Program-made: the position numbers and the translations under genes | Part shown: in pieces, positions 16,991 through 25,751 of the stretch | Numbering within the stretch: the stretch's first letter is position 1 | Layout of the letters: every line of letters starts with the position of its first letter | Notes under the pieces: model-generated | What the model was told of the DNA's origin: nothing | What the model saw: the letters and a program-made list of their open reading frames with translations, nothing else | The model's database searches: none | Origin: an uncultured Bacteroidales bacterium | GTDB lineage: Bacteria; Bacteroidota; Bacteroidia; Bacteroidales; F082 | Direction: 5' to 3' | Assembly (NCBI GenBank): GCA_900317055.1 | Contig: ONFF01000003.1 | Span: 1-64,000 of the forward strand | Length of the DNA: 64,000 nucleotides

Positions 16991-18348
16991 TGAACTACTA
17001 TATCAAAAATGCGACACTTGTCAACGAAGGCCAGACCTTTGTGGCAAGTGTTTTCGTTTCGGATGGCAAGATTGCCAAGATTATCCGTGGAAAAGAGGAC
17101 GGCCCTTCGACAGGCTCAGGGACCTTTGCCCCTTCAACCCAAGTCATTGACGCCACAGGCAAATACCTCATCCCTGGTATCATCGATGAGCATGTGCATT
17201 TCCGTGAGCCAGGTCTGACCCATAAGGCCGACATCTACACGGAGAGCCGTGCCGCCGTGGCAGGTGGCGTGACTTCGTTCATGGACATGCCCAATACGAT
17301 GCCGCAAACTACCACACAAGAGTTGCTGCAACAAAAGTTCGATCTCGCTGCCGAGAAATCCTTGGCCAACTATTCTTTCTATTTGGGCGCCACCAACGAC
17401 AACCTTGCCGAAGTGGTGAAGACAGACCCCAAAAGGGTGTGTGGCATCAAGCTCTTTATGGGCTCCAGCACAGGTAATATGTTGGTGGACAAGAATGAGG
17501 TTTTGGTGCGTTTGTTCCGTGAGTCGCCTTGCTTAATTGCAGCGCATTGCGAAGATGAGCAAACCATCCATGAGAATACAGTTCGCTGTAAAGATTTGGC
17601 AGCTAAAGGCGAAGTCGTTGTTGATGCAAGTATTCATCCTTTTGTTCGCACGATGGAGGCCTGCTATAGATCCTCGTCAAAGGCTGTCGATATGGCTGAA
17701 AAGTTTGGTGCCCGACTGCATGTGCTTCATATCTCCACACAAAAGGAACTATCATTATTTAGGAATGACATTCCGTTGAAAGACAAAAAGATAACGGCAG
17801 AAACTTGTCCGCATTACCTGTGTTTCGACAACCGTGATTATGAAAGGAAGGGTTTCGCAATTAAGTGTAATCCGGCCATTAAGTCGCACCGCGATAAGGA
17901 AGCCTTGCTCCAAGCTTTGCATGACGGCTTGATTGATACCATTGGCACCGATCATGCCCCGCATTTGCTTGAGGAGAAGATGACAGATGATTATTTCACT
18001 AGCAAATCTGGTTTCCCCTCTATCCAACATTCGTTGGAGATCATGGCAGAGTTGGTCGATATGCCGTTGTTGGTGCAGCTGATGTGCCATAATCCAGCCA
18101 TCTTGTACCAAATCGACCGCAGAGGTTTCATTCGTGAAGACTATCATGCTGATTTAGTGTTGGTTGATATGAATACAAGTCATTTGATTTCAGATAAGGA
18201 TGAGTATTCTAAATGCGGTTGGACACCTTATGATGGTGTGGGGGTGCATTCTCGCGTGACGCATACCTTCGTGAACGGCAACTTGGTGTTTGAGAATGGA
18301 GCCTTTCATGAGGAAGAAAAAGGCACCCGTTTATGTTTTAATAGATGA
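16990..18348 (+). CDS. pyrC: Dihydroorotase
   Basis: The product has 452 residues. Metal and substrate motifs are complete: DEHVHFREPGL (His68, His70), the carboxylated-lysine segment GIKLFMGSSTGNM, AAHCEDE, TAETCPHYL and GTDHAPH. The enzyme interconverts carbamoyl aspartate and dihydroorotate in pyrimidine synthesis. It is the long bacterial class, close to allantoinases, so that alternative is not fully excluded. Residues 38-50 (GPSTGSGTFAPST) appear to come from a short palindromic repeat inserted in frame, at a surface turn before the VIDATGKYLIPG strand. The start overlaps the preceding stop. Confidence 0.92.
   Translation: MNYYIKNATLVNEGQTFVASVFVSDGKIAKIIRGKEDGPSTGSGTFAPSTQVIDATGKYLIPGIIDEHVHFREPGLTHKADIYTESRAAVAGGVTSFMDMPNTMPQTTTQELLQQKFDLAAEKSLANYSFYLGATNDNLAEVVKTDPKRVCGIKLFMGSSTGNMLVDKNEVLVRLFRESPCLIAAHCEDEQTIHENTVRCKDLAAKGEVVVDASIHPFVRTMEACYRSSSKAVDMAEKFGARLHVLHISTQKELSLFRNDIPLKDKKITAETCPHYLCFDNRDYERKGFAIKCNPAIKSHRDKEALLQALHDGLIDTIGTDHAPHLLEEKMTDDYFTSKSGFPSIQHSLEIMAELVDMPLLVQLMCHNPAILYQIDRRGFIREDYHADLVLVDMNTSHLISDKDEYSKCGWTPYDGVGVHSRVTHTFVNGNLVFENGAFHEEEKGTRLCFNR
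17101..17124. repeat. REP-like palindrome inside pyrC
   Basis: GGCCCTTCGACAGGCTCAGGGACC is the reverse complement of a repeat also found at 63457-63480 and, with changes, at 36805-36832 and 40769-40816. The ends GGCCCT/AGGGACC can pair. It is read as residues 38-45 of dihydroorotase. Confidence 0.8.
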
Positions 18349-18370
18349 AACATTTATAAATGAGATAGAT

Positions 18371-18787
18371 ATGAAAAATTGGTTTTTATTATTGGCAATG
18401 GTTTTTGCTTTTGCTGCATGTACACCCAAACTAGAGGAAAAAGTGGTAGAGACTTATCCTGACGGTAAGACCCAAAAGACACAGTTTTTTGACAAGAAAG
18501 GGACTTGCGTGAAAGAAGTTGAGTATTATGAGTCAGGTCAGGTGAAGATGGAAGGAGGCATGAAAGGCGATAAACGCGATGGTGAGTGGAAGGCTTATTT
18601 CCCTGATGGTCGTATGCAAAGTATCGGCACCTTTGTGAATGGCTTGCGCACAGGTAAAGCCACTGTCTGGCAGTCGAATGGCAATCTGCTACAGGAGGGT
18701 AACTATAAGGAAGGCAGACATGTCGGTCACTGGAAATGGTACGACGAGCAGGGTAACCTACTTCGTGAGGAGGACTATCCTGAGTAA
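18371..18787 (+). CDS. Small lipoprotein with MORN-like (YwqK) repeats
   Basis: The product has 138 residues. The start at 18371 opens with a lipoprotein signal (MKNWFLLLAMVFAFAACTP, lipobox Cys17). The body consists of repeats such as YYESGQVKMEGGMKGDKRDGEWKAYF and the shorter QSNGNLLQEGNYKEGRHVGHWKWYDEQG. This is the MORN-like pattern of the YwqK family, often named antitoxin in databases although no toxin partner is present here. It lies 22 bases after pyrC and converges on the patatin gene. It is probably a periplasm-facing lipoprotein; the function is unknown. Confidence 0.82.
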   Translation: MKNWFLLLAMVFAFAACTPKLEEKVVETYPDGKTQKTQFFDKKGTCVKEVEYYESGQVKMEGGMKGDKRDGEWKAYFPDGRMQSIGTFVNGLRTGKATVWQSNGNLLQEGNYKEGRHVGHWKWYDEQGNLLREEDYPE

Positions 18788-18790
18788 TTC

Positions 18791-19816
18791 TTATTTGTTC
18801 GCTTTCTCCTCGTCGTTGTTATACCATTCCAGGTATTTCTGCGTATGGAGGATGCCTGAATCGACCAGTTTCTGCTTTTTCGAGTCGGAAATGCTGAAAT
18901 CGGTGGAGCTGATTCCTAACGAGTCGATATAAACAGTGCGTTGCCAGTCGTCGCTGTGCAAATGCACATTGTTTTGGAAGTCGATAAGCGTGGTGACCAA
19001 GGCCTTGGTGTAGGAGAATAGGCTATTGATTTCCTTCGCTGTTGGTTCAATGCTATGATCAAGAAACATCTCAATTTGCTCTTTGGCATCCAGTCGGAAG
19101 CCTAGGGTTTCCTTGTTGTAAATGTATTCGTTGGTCAGCTTGTTCTTGTTTATCAGCGACTTGTTGGTCTTATCATAATACTCGGTGTGACGAATGTTTT
19201 TCTTGTTCTTGACATAATTGCTACGGTCGAACACTTTGATGGCATAATTGTCTAATAGACCGCCATCCACATAGATGTGGTCATCACCGTTCGCACCGCG
19301 TACAGCGCTGAAAAACAAAGGTATCGACATGGAGATGCGTGCGGCATCGGCCACTTTGACATTGGGGGTGAATTCAGCGTTGAACACTTTTGAGTAGCCT
19401 GTCGACAAGTCGCTGCCGATGAGGCTGATGTCGAGGAATTTCTTCGCTTGGGCCAAATCCTTGAAAGTGCTTTCGCCGTCACCCGTTTTGTCTTTGATGT
19501 AGCCTGCGACCAATTCGCGGAAAAACTCGCCTTTGTACCAACCGTAATCCTCAATGAAGCGTTTGGTATTGCGGATTACCCCCCACGAACTGTCCAAAAA
19601 GTTCTGGAAGTTGATGCTCCAGAGAATGTCCTTCAGTTCTTTGGCGGAATACCCCAAACCGATTAAGACGGCAACTAACGCACCTGCCGAGGTGCCAGCC
19701 ACTCGCTTGATGTCTTTCAATATGCCTTCTTTGTCGAGCACCTCAAGGGCACCCACATAGGCGATGCCTTTCACACCACCACCTTCGAAAACCAAGTTTC
19801 TGAAATGATAAGCCAT
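18791..19816 (-). CDS. Patatin-like phospholipase
   Basis: The product has 341 residues and no signal peptide. Family motifs are complete: the oxyanion loop GGGVKG (residues 12-17), the nucleophile Ser43 in GTSAG, and the catalytic Asp184 in VDGG. Patatins hydrolyse acyl esters of phospholipids. The C-terminal ~130 residues, rich in charged residues, are not part of the core fold. It lies 25 bases after the cysS stop and is probably co-transcribed with it. Without a secretion signal it is likely cytoplasmic or peripheral to the membrane. Confidence 0.9.
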   Translation of the reverse strand: MAYHFRNLVFEGGGVKGIAYVGALEVLDKEGILKDIKRVAGTSAGALVAVLIGLGYSAKELKDILWSINFQNFLDSSWGVIRNTKRFIEDYGWYKGEFFRELVAGYIKDKTGDGESTFKDLAQAKKFLDISLIGSDLSTGYSKVFNAEFTPNVKVADAARISMSIPLFFSAVRGANGDDHIYVDGGLLDNYAIKVFDRSNYVKNKKNIRHTEYYDKTNKSLINKNKLTNEYIYNKETLGFRLDAKEQIEMFLDHSIEPTAKEINSLFSYTKALVTTLIDFQNNVHLHSDDWQRTVYIDSLGISSTDFSISDSKKQKLVDSGILHTQKYLEWYNNDEEKANK

Positions 19817-19841
19817 AGAGTGCTCTTTTTTTAAGAAGGTG

Positions 19842-21335
19842 TTACTCCATTATCCAACTTGTGCCTTCCTTGCCATCTTTCAGCGTGATGTGCAACTTGG
19901 CCAATTCGTCACGGATTTTGTCGCTGGTGGCCCAATCCTTGTTGGCGCGGGCTTGCTTACGGATGTCGATGATGGTCTGCATGAGGCCGTCGACTAAGGC
20001 ACCACTGCCATCAGAAGCGTTGCTTTCCACCAAGCCAAGGATGTCGAAGACAAAGTCTTGGAACAGCTTGTTGAGCAAAGCCAATTCCTCAGCGTTGATT
20101 TGTGCCTTGCCATCCTTTATGGTATTCACGATGCGCACGGCTTCGAAGAGGTTGGCGATGACGATAGGGCTGTTGAAGTCGTCGTTCATGGCATCGTAGC
20201 AGGCATCAACAATCTTTTGAATGTCGAGGCTGGCGGCGCCTTCGGTTGCTTTCAGGTTCTTGGCGGCTTTCACAGCTTCCATCAGGCGGTTGTAGCCCTT
20301 CTCGGCGGCTTGCAAGGCTTCGTTGCTGAAATCCAAGGTACTGCGGTAGTGGGCCTGCAGGATGAAGAAGCGGATAGTCATGGGGCTGTAGGCCTGTTCA
20401 ATCATTTCTTTTCCGTTCTTGTCCTTGTGGCTACTGCCATTGAAGAACTCGTCCAAAGTGATGAAGTTGCCTAAAGACTTGCCCATCTTCTGGCCACCGA
20501 TGGTAATCATGTTGTTGTGCATCCAATAGGTGACGGGTTGTTTGCCGTTGGCGGCAACACTTTGTGCAATCTCCGACTCATGATGCGGGAACAAGAGGTC
20601 CATTCCACCACCGTGGATGTCGAAGGTTTCGCCTAAATACTTGCAACCCATCGCGGAGCATTCCATGTGCCAGCCCGGAAAACCGTCGCTCCACGGTGAA
20701 GGCCAACGCATGATGTGTTGGGGCTCAGCCTTTTTCCATAAGGCGAAGTCTACAGGATTGTGCTTTTCCTCCTGACCGCTCAGTTCGCGCGTGGTGTTGA
20801 GCATTTCCTCGAAGTTGCGTCCTGAGAGGATGCCGTAGGGGTGCTCTTTATTATATTTCTCGATGTCGAAATACACTGAGCCGTTCTCCACATAGGCGTA
20901 ACCATGGTCGAGAATCTTCTGGACCATGGCAATCTGCTCGATGATGTGACCAGAGGCGTGTGGCTCAATCGAGGGGCGCAGCACATTTAGTTTGTCCATC
21001 GCGGCATGATAGCGGTTAGTGTAATATTGTGCCACCTCCATAGGTTCCAGGTTCTCGAGACGGGCTTTTTTCGCGATCTTGTCCTCGCCTTCGTCGGCAT
21101 CGTGTTCCAAATGCCCCACATCGGTGATGTTGCGCACATAGCGGACTTTATAGCCGAGGTGTTGTAAATATCTGAAGACCAAGTCGAAAGTGATGGCCGG
21201 ACGGGCATGACCCAAATGAGCATCGCCATAGACGGTGGGACCGCAGACATACATGCCCACATGCGGGGCGTTGAGGGGTTTGAAAGGTTGCTTGCAGCGC
21301 GAGAGGCTGTTGTAAATATATAAGGTGCCGTTCAT
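19842..21335 (-). CDS. cysS: Cysteinyl-tRNA synthetase
   Basis: The product has 497 residues, the normal length. The class I signature HIGH appears as HLGH (His40-His43) in [15 protein letters not shown], and KMSKS as KMGKS in [19 protein letters not shown]. Zinc-site residues include CGPTVYG near the N-terminus and the WHMECSAM segment. It attaches cysteine to tRNA-Cys in the cytoplasm. The start at 21335 gives the typical [14 protein letters not shown]-terminus. It is divergent from kbl; the patatin gene follows it. Confidence 0.97.
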   Translation of the reverse strand: MNGTLYIYNSLSRCKQPFKPLNAPHVGMYVCGPTVYGDAHLGHARPAITFDLVFRYLQHLGYKVRYVRNITDVGHLEHDADEGEDKIAKKARLENLEPMEVAQYYTNRYHAAMDKLNVLRPSIEPHASGHIIEQIAMVQKILDHGYAYVENGSVYFDIEKYNKEHPYGILSGRNFEEMLNTTRELSGQEEKHNPVDFALWKKAEPQHIMRWPSPWSDGFPGWHMECSAMGCKYLGETFDIHGGGMDLLFPHHESEIAQSVAANGKQPVTYWMHNNMITIGGQKMGKSLGNFITLDEFFNGSSHKDKNGKEMIEQAYSPMTIRFFILQAHYRSTLDFSNEALQAAEKGYNRLMEAVKAAKNLKATEGAASLDIQKIVDACYDAMNDDFNSPIVIANLFEAVRIVNTIKDGKAQINAEELALLNKLFQDFVFDILGLVESNASDGSGALVDGLMQTIIDIRKQARANKDWATSDKIRDELAKLHITLKDGKEGTSWIME

Positions 21336-21361
21336 CTTTGATGGGATTTTGAATTATTGCG

Positions 21362-21369
21362 CAAAAGTA
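21362..21369 (-). promoter_or_regulatory. -7 element of cysS
   Basis: The minus strand reads TACTTTTG, 26 bases before the cysS start. Confidence 0.6.
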
Positions 21370-21432
21370 CAAAATAAAGCGGTAGCATGTGAATTTGTAC
21401 AAAAAAACTGTACAACCTATCAATGCTTTTCG

Positions 21433-21440
21433 TACCTTTG
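21433..21440 (+). promoter_or_regulatory. -7 element TACCTTTG of the kbl-tdh unit
   Basis: It matches TAnnTTTG and lies 31 bases before the kbl ATG. Confidence 0.6.
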
Positions 21441-21471
21441 CACCCAAAGAACAACTTTAAACTTTTTAATT

Positions 21472-22659
21472 ATGTACGCTAATTTTCAAGAGTATTTGAA
21501 AAAGGAGTTGGCACAGATCGAAGCCGACGGCCTGTATAAAAGAGAACGCATCATCGAGAGTGCCCAAGGCGCTGAAATTATGGTTGGTGGCAAGGTCTGC
21601 CTCAACTTCTGCGCCAATAACTACCTCGGCTTGGCCGACAACCCCGAACTGATCCAAGCCGCCAAGGACGGCATGGACGCCCGTGGCTTCGGTATGGCCT
21701 CTGTCCGCTTCATTTGCGGTTGCCAAGACCTCCACAAGAAGTTGGAAGCCAAAATTGCTGAGTTCTTCGGCACGGAAGACACTATCCTTTATGCCGCTTG
21801 CTTCGACGCCAACGGCGGTGTGTTTGAGCCGCTGCTCGGTCCCGATGATGCCATCATCTCCGATGCTTTGAACCATGCTTCTATCATCGACGGTGTGCGC
21901 CTCTGCAAGGCCCAGCGTTTCCGCTATGCCAACGCCGACATGGCTGACCTTGAGAAGCAACTGCAAGATGCACAAGGCTGCCGTTTCCGCCTCATCGTCA
22001 CCGATGGTGTGTTCTCGATGGACGGCAATGTCTGCCCGCTCGATAAGATCTATGAACTCGCACAGAAATACAACGCCATGGTGATGGTCGACGAAAGCCA
22101 CTCCGCTGGCGTGGTCGGTCGCACGGGTCGTGGTGTCACCGAACACTACAACCTCCGTGGCAAGATTGAGATTTTGACCGGTACCCTCGGCAAGGCCTTC
22201 GGTGGTGCCATGGGTGGTTTCACCACTGGTCGTAAGGAAATCATCGACATGTTGCGTCAGCGCAGCCGCCCGTACCTCTTCTCCAACTCGATGGCTCCTG
22301 GCCTTGTGGCCGCTGGTATCCGTATGTTCGAGATGATGAGCGAGACCAACGCCCTGCAGGACAAGCTGCACGAAAACACCGCCTACTTCATCAAGAAGAT
22401 GACAGAGGCTGGCTTCGACTGCAAGCCTTCGCAATCCGCCATCTGCGCTGTGATGCTTTACGACGCCCCGCTGTCGCAGAAGTTCGCCGCCAAGTTGCAG
22501 GAAGAAGGCATCTTTGTCACGGGATTCTACTATCCTGTGGTGCCGAAGGGACAGGCCCGTATCCGTGTGCAGGTGAGCGCTGCCCACGAACGTGAGCACC
22601 TCGACAAGTGCATCGCCGCCTTCGTGAAGATTGGCAAAGAATTGGGAATCTTGAAATAA
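21472..22659 (+). CDS. kbl: Glycine C-acetyltransferase (2-amino-3-ketobutyrate CoA ligase)
   Basis: The product has 395 residues, matching the enzyme family. The start at 21472 follows an A/T-rich leader and gives MYANFQEYLKKEL; a longer frame from 21325 overlaps the promoter and is not used. Alpha-oxoamine synthase features are present: NNYLGLADNPE, the VDESHSAGVVG motif with the PLP-binding Asp and His, and the Schiff-base Lys241 in GTLGKAFGGAMGG. It cleaves 2-amino-3-ketobutyrate with CoA to glycine and acetyl-CoA, the second step of threonine breakdown. The next gene encodes the first step. Confidence 0.96.
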   Translation: MYANFQEYLKKELAQIEADGLYKRERIIESAQGAEIMVGGKVCLNFCANNYLGLADNPELIQAAKDGMDARGFGMASVRFICGCQDLHKKLEAKIAEFFGTEDTILYAACFDANGGVFEPLLGPDDAIISDALNHASIIDGVRLCKAQRFRYANADMADLEKQLQDAQGCRFRLIVTDGVFSMDGNVCPLDKIYELAQKYNAMVMVDESHSAGVVGRTGRGVTEHYNLRGKIEILTGTLGKAFGGAMGGFTTGRKEIIDMLRQRSRPYLFSNSMAPGLVAAGIRMFEMMSETNALQDKLHENTAYFIKKMTEAGFDCKPSQSAICAVMLYDAPLSQKFAAKLQEEGIFVTGFYYPVVPKGQARIRVQVSAAHEREHLDKCIAAFVKIGKELGILK

Positions 22660-22660
22660 T

Positions 22661-22748
22661 GCGGAATTAGGAATGCGGAATGCTGAATGGGGGCGAAGCC
22701 CAGCGTCGCATTGCGACATTCAGCATTCCACATTCAGCATTCAGAATT
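22661..22748. repeat. Inverted repeat between kbl and tdh
   Basis: The left arm holds GGAATGCGGAATGCTGAATG; the right arm holds CATTCAGCATTCCACATTC and a further CATTCAGAATT. The arms can fold into a long imperfect hairpin with an inner GGGCGAAGCCC stem-loop. It lies between two co-oriented genes of one pathway. Confidence 0.8.
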
Positions 22749-22764
22749 AAACAAGGATATTACA

Positions 22765-23712
22765 ATGAAGAAAATACTTATTGTTGGTTCCGGCGGACAG
22801 ATCGGAACAGAATTGGTGAAGAAGCTTCGCCGCACCTACGGAAACGAAAACGTGGTTGCGAGCGATCTTCGCCCTTTGACTGGTGAGATTGTCGAGACCG
22901 GTCCTTTTGAAAGAATCGACTCGACACAGATCATGCAAATCGTTGAGGTGGTGAAACGCTACAACATCGACACGATTTATAACCTCGCGGCCATCCTTTC
23001 GGCCACGGCAGAGAAGAACCCCATGTTGGGTTGGAATGTCGGCATCGGCTCGTTGGTGAACTGCCTTGAGACGGCCCGTATCTTCAACTGCGCCGTCTTC
23101 ACGCCTTCATCCATCGGTGCTTTTGGTGCTAGCACACCGCACGACAACACGCCTCAAGACACCATTCAACGCCCGAACACCATCTACGGTGTGACCAAGG
23201 TCACAGGTGAGTTGTTGAGCGACTATTACTTCACTCGCTTTGGTGTGGATACCCGTAGCGTCCGTTTCCCTGGCTTGATTTCCAACTTGACTTTACCTGG
23301 CGGTGGCACCACCGACTACGCTGTGGAGATCTACTATGCCGCCGTGAAAGGTGAGAAGTTCTACTGCCCCATCAGCAAAGGCACTTACATGGATATGATG
23401 TACATGCCTGATGCTTTGGATGCCATGGTCGACATTATGGAGGCCGACCCGAGCAAGCTGGTGCACCGCAACTCGTTCAATGTGACGGCCATGAGTTTTG
23501 ACCCGGAAATCATCTACAACGCCATCAAGAAGTACTATCCGAACTTCGAGATGGAGTACAAGTTCGACCCGATTCGTCAAGCCATCGCCGACAGCTGGCC
23601 GAACAAGATGGATGACAGCTGCGCCCGCAAGGAGTGGGGTTGGAATCCGAAGTACGACCTCGACAAGATGACGGTCGACATGATCGAGACCTTGAAGAAG
23701 AAGCTGCTGTAA
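22765..23712 (+). CDS. tdh: L-threonine 3-dehydrogenase, SDR type
   Basis: The product has 315 residues. The start at 22765 places the Rossmann motif GSGGQIG at residues 8-14. Extended-SDR features include NLAAILSATAEKNP, the serines of TPSSIGAFG and the catalytic Tyr141 and Lys145 of YGVTK. The sequence is most like the SDR-type threonine dehydrogenases of Flavobacteria, which oxidise threonine to 2-amino-3-ketobutyrate with NAD, and unlike the zinc-dependent E. coli enzyme. The kbl gene just upstream fits this assignment. A generic sugar epimerase is the alternative but is less likely given the neighbour. A strong terminator follows. Confidence 0.88.
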   Translation: MKKILIVGSGGQIGTELVKKLRRTYGNENVVASDLRPLTGEIVETGPFERIDSTQIMQIVEVVKRYNIDTIYNLAAILSATAEKNPMLGWNVGIGSLVNCLETARIFNCAVFTPSSIGAFGASTPHDNTPQDTIQRPNTIYGVTKVTGELLSDYYFTRFGVDTRSVRFPGLISNLTLPGGGTTDYAVEIYYAAVKGEKFYCPISKGTYMDMMYMPDALDAMVDIMEADPSKLVHRNSFNVTAMSFDPEIIYNAIKKYYPNFEMEYKFDPIRQAIADSWPNKMDDSCARKEWGWNPKYDLDKMTVDMIETLKKKLL

Positions 23713-23734
23713 TTGAGCAGCTCTTTCCGGATTT

Positions 23735-23775
23735 GCGAATAGCGGAGGCTGAAAATCTCCGCTATTCGTTTTTTA
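23735..23775 (+). terminator. Rho-independent terminator after tdh
   Basis: CGAATAGCGGAG pairs with CTCCGCTATTCG, followed by a T-run. Confidence 0.93.
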
Positions 23776-23808
23776 TTGGTAGTTTTTGCAAAATCCATTC
23801 TTGTTCCC

Positions 23809-23850
23809 ATTTTATGATTACTATTTTATGGTAATCATTTTATAGTAATC
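23809..23850 (+). promoter_or_regulatory. Three in-phase 14-bp direct repeats, operator-like
   Basis: Contiguous units are ATTTTATGATTACT (23809-23822), ATTTTATGGTAATC (23823-23836) and ATTTTATAGTAATC (23837-23850). They end 10 bases before the -7 element of the ATPase gene and cover the place where a -33 element would lie. They could bind a regulator, possibly the downstream product itself. Confidence 0.7.
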
Positions 23851-23860
23851 AAATTTTTTG

Positions 23861-23868
23861 TATTTTTG
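23861..23868 (+). promoter_or_regulatory. -7 element TATTTTTG of the P-loop ATPase gene
   Basis: It matches TAnnTTTG, 23 bases before the ATG, directly after the three 14-bp repeats. Confidence 0.6.
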
Positions 23869-23891
23869 TGGGCAAATAACAAATCAAATCC

Positions 23892-25019
23892 ATGAAAAAT
23901 CCATTTGTTATCAATGGCTATGCCGGTGCCGAGTATTTTTGCGACCGTGTGCAAGAGACCGAGATTTTGCGGGAACTCCTTCTCAACGAGAACAATATCG
24001 CATTGATCTCTCCTCGTCGAATAGGAAAGACGGACCTGATCTGGCATGTGTTTGATGACCCTGGAATCCAAAAGAACTACCATTGCTTTGTGGTTGACAT
24101 CTATGCCACTAAGAATCTGGGCGATTTTGTGAACATGCTGGGTAAGGCATTGGTCGACGAGCTTCGTCCCAAAGGCAGGAAGGCTTGGGAAAAGTTTGTG
24201 ACCATGGTGGCGTCGTTGCGCAGTGAAATCACATTTGACATTAGCGGAATGCCTGTATGGGGCGTTGGAATTGGCTCAATTAACAACCCGACAGTTACCT
24301 TGGATGAGATTTTCACTTACTTGGAAAAAGCGGATAAACCCTGCCTGGTGGCTATTGATGAGTTTCAACAGATTACTCGATATGGGGACGAAACCATCGA
24401 AGCCACCATTAGGACGTACGTGCAACGTTGCACTAATGCCCATTTCATTTTCTCGGGTTCACAACGCCACATGATGAATGGAATGTTCACTTCGCCTTCT
24501 CGCCCGTTCTATCAGGCTGTTACCATTATGAATTTGCAGCCGTTGGATTTGAACGTTTACACTGATTTTTGTGTAGGAAAATTTGAGGAAGAGGGTAAAC
24601 ACCTTGATGCGAATGTCGTGACACTGCTTTATGAACGTTTCGAGGCGGTGACAAGTTATATGCATCGCGTGATGAATGTGCTTTTCTCCAGAACGGACAA
24701 GGACACCTCCTGTGATGTTTCGATGGTGGACGAGGCTGTAGAGTTCATCATTAGGCTCTCTTCCGACACATACGAGTCTTTGTTTTATCAAATGCCCGAA
24801 AAACAACGTTCTCTGTTCCTAGCTATTGCAAGGGAAGGGAAGGCTACAGAGGTTACAAGCGGGGCATTTATCAGAAGAAACAAGCTTAATTCTGCCAGCA
24901 GCGTAAGTTCTGCGTTGAAAGGGCTACTGGATAAAGATTTTATTACTGAGGACAAGAGTGTCTACTCAGTATACGACCAGTTTTTCGCCTTGTGGCTGAA
25001 GTTCAAGGGTCTTATTTAA
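23892..25019 (+). CDS. P-loop ATPase, ATPase_2/archaeal-type family
   Basis: The product has 375 residues. Walker A is degenerate in spacing but usable (SPRRIGKTDL, Lys46), Walker B is CLVAIDEF (Asp156-Glu157), and a sensor-like FIFSGSQRHMM follows. This order matches STAND-like ATPases of the ATPase_2 family. The C-terminal ~100 residues (ARE..KATEVTSGAFIRRNKL, SSVSSALKGLLDKDFI) look like a winged helix, which could bind DNA. Relatives are common and multicopy in Bacteroidales, with no settled function; links to mobile elements or defence have been suggested for wider ATPase groups, not for this one. Three 14-bp repeats at its promoter hint at specific or self control. Confidence 0.82.
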   Translation: MKNPFVINGYAGAEYFCDRVQETEILRELLLNENNIALISPRRIGKTDLIWHVFDDPGIQKNYHCFVVDIYATKNLGDFVNMLGKALVDELRPKGRKAWEKFVTMVASLRSEITFDISGMPVWGVGIGSINNPTVTLDEIFTYLEKADKPCLVAIDEFQQITRYGDETIEATIRTYVQRCTNAHFIFSGSQRHMMNGMFTSPSRPFYQAVTIMNLQPLDLNVYTDFCVGKFEEEGKHLDANVVTLLYERFEAVTSYMHRVMNVLFSRTDKDTSCDVSMVDEAVEFIIRLSSDTYESLFYQMPEKQRSLFLAIAREGKATEVTSGAFIRRNKLNSASSVSSALKGLLDKDFITEDKSVYSVYDQFFALWLKFKGLI

Positions 25020-25045
25020 TCACGTTAAACACATTAGTATAATAT

Positions 25046-25627
25046 ATGCTCTCCAACCTAAAAAAATACCATATCATCCTCGCCTCCAAATCCCCGCGTC
25101 GTCAGGAACTGCTGCGTGGCATGGGCGTGGTTTTCGAGATTTTGACCAAGGAAACGCCTGAAAACTATCCGTCAGATTTGCCTTTGGATGAGGTCCCTAA
25201 ATACCTCAGTCTGCAAAAGTCACTGGCATTCAAAGATAATGAGCTTCCCGTTGATTATCTGTTGATTACTTCCGATACCGTAGTGATTTGCGAAGGCGAG
25301 ATCTTGGGCAAGCCGAAGGATTGGGAAGACGCTTCCAGAATGTTGCAACTGCTTTCGGGCAAGACGCACCATGTGGTGACGGGCGTTACGGTGCGCTCTG
25401 CGGAAAAAACGGAGTCGTTTGCGGTGCGCTCCAATGTGACTTTTGCCCAACTCGATGATGAGGAAATCGACTATTACATTGAGCATTGCAAGCCTTTTGA
25501 CAAAGCGGGTGCTTACGGCATTCAGGAGTGGATTGGTTATGTCGGCATTAGTGGGCTGGAAGGCTCGTTCTACAATGTGATGGGTCTGCCGACACGGAAA
25601 TTGTATCAATGTTTGAAAGGATTTTGA
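25046..25627 (+). CDS. maf: Maf-family nucleoside triphosphate pyrophosphatase
   Basis: The product has 193 residues. The family signature SKSPRRQELL lies near the N-terminus, followed by SDTVVICEGEILGKPKDWEDA with the conserved Asp and Lys, and FDKAGAYGIQEW. Maf proteins hydrolyse the pyrophosphate bond of dTTP, UTP or modified nucleotides, and so clean the nucleotide pool. The GAYGIQE segment fits the YhdE (dTTP/UTP) branch. It lies 26 bases after the ATPase stop, with no obvious promoter of its own. Confidence 0.93.
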   Translation: MLSNLKKYHIILASKSPRRQELLRGMGVVFEILTKETPENYPSDLPLDEVPKYLSLQKSLAFKDNELPVDYLLITSDTVVICEGEILGKPKDWEDASRMLQLLSGKTHHVVTGVTVRSAEKTESFAVRSNVTFAQLDDEEIDYYIEHCKPFDKAGAYGIQEWIGYVGISGLEGSFYNVMGLPTRKLYQCLKGF

Positions 25628-25686
25628 CTCGCTTTGCGTCACTGCGAGGCCTCATTCCGTGAAGACGGAAGAAGCAGTCTAGGGGT
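25625..25686. repeat. Repeat of the GCTTC...GCCTCGC-TGACG family, interrupted copy
   Basis: Read on the minus strand it gives CTAGACTGCTTC, then a short palindrome (TTCCGTC..CACGGAA), then GCCTCGCAGTGACGC. A compact copy of the same family lies at 55507-55547. Such elements are dispersed intergenic repeats in many bacteria. Confidence 0.6.
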
Positions 25687-25725
25687 GAAAACTTTATTTC
25701 ATTGTTTTGTTCTTTGTTTTTTTTC

Positions 25726-25733
25726 TACTTTTG
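25726..25733 (+). promoter_or_regulatory. -7 element TACTTTTG of the surE-lpxB-comEC operon
   Basis: It matches TAnnTTTG and lies 18 bases before the surE ATG, so the leader is very short. TTG at 25702-25704, 21 bases upstream, is a possible -33. Confidence 0.65.
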
Positions 25734-25751
25734 CAAATTATTAGAATTGTA

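Noticed and set aside
18371-18787. Toxin-antitoxin system, from the YwqK antitoxin name
   Set aside because: The protein is a lipoprotein and no toxin-like gene is adjacent.
21466-22719. Open frame of about 417 codons on the minus strand across kbl
   Set aside because: It is antisense to a complete, motif-rich enzyme and its translation is histidine/valine-rich noise.
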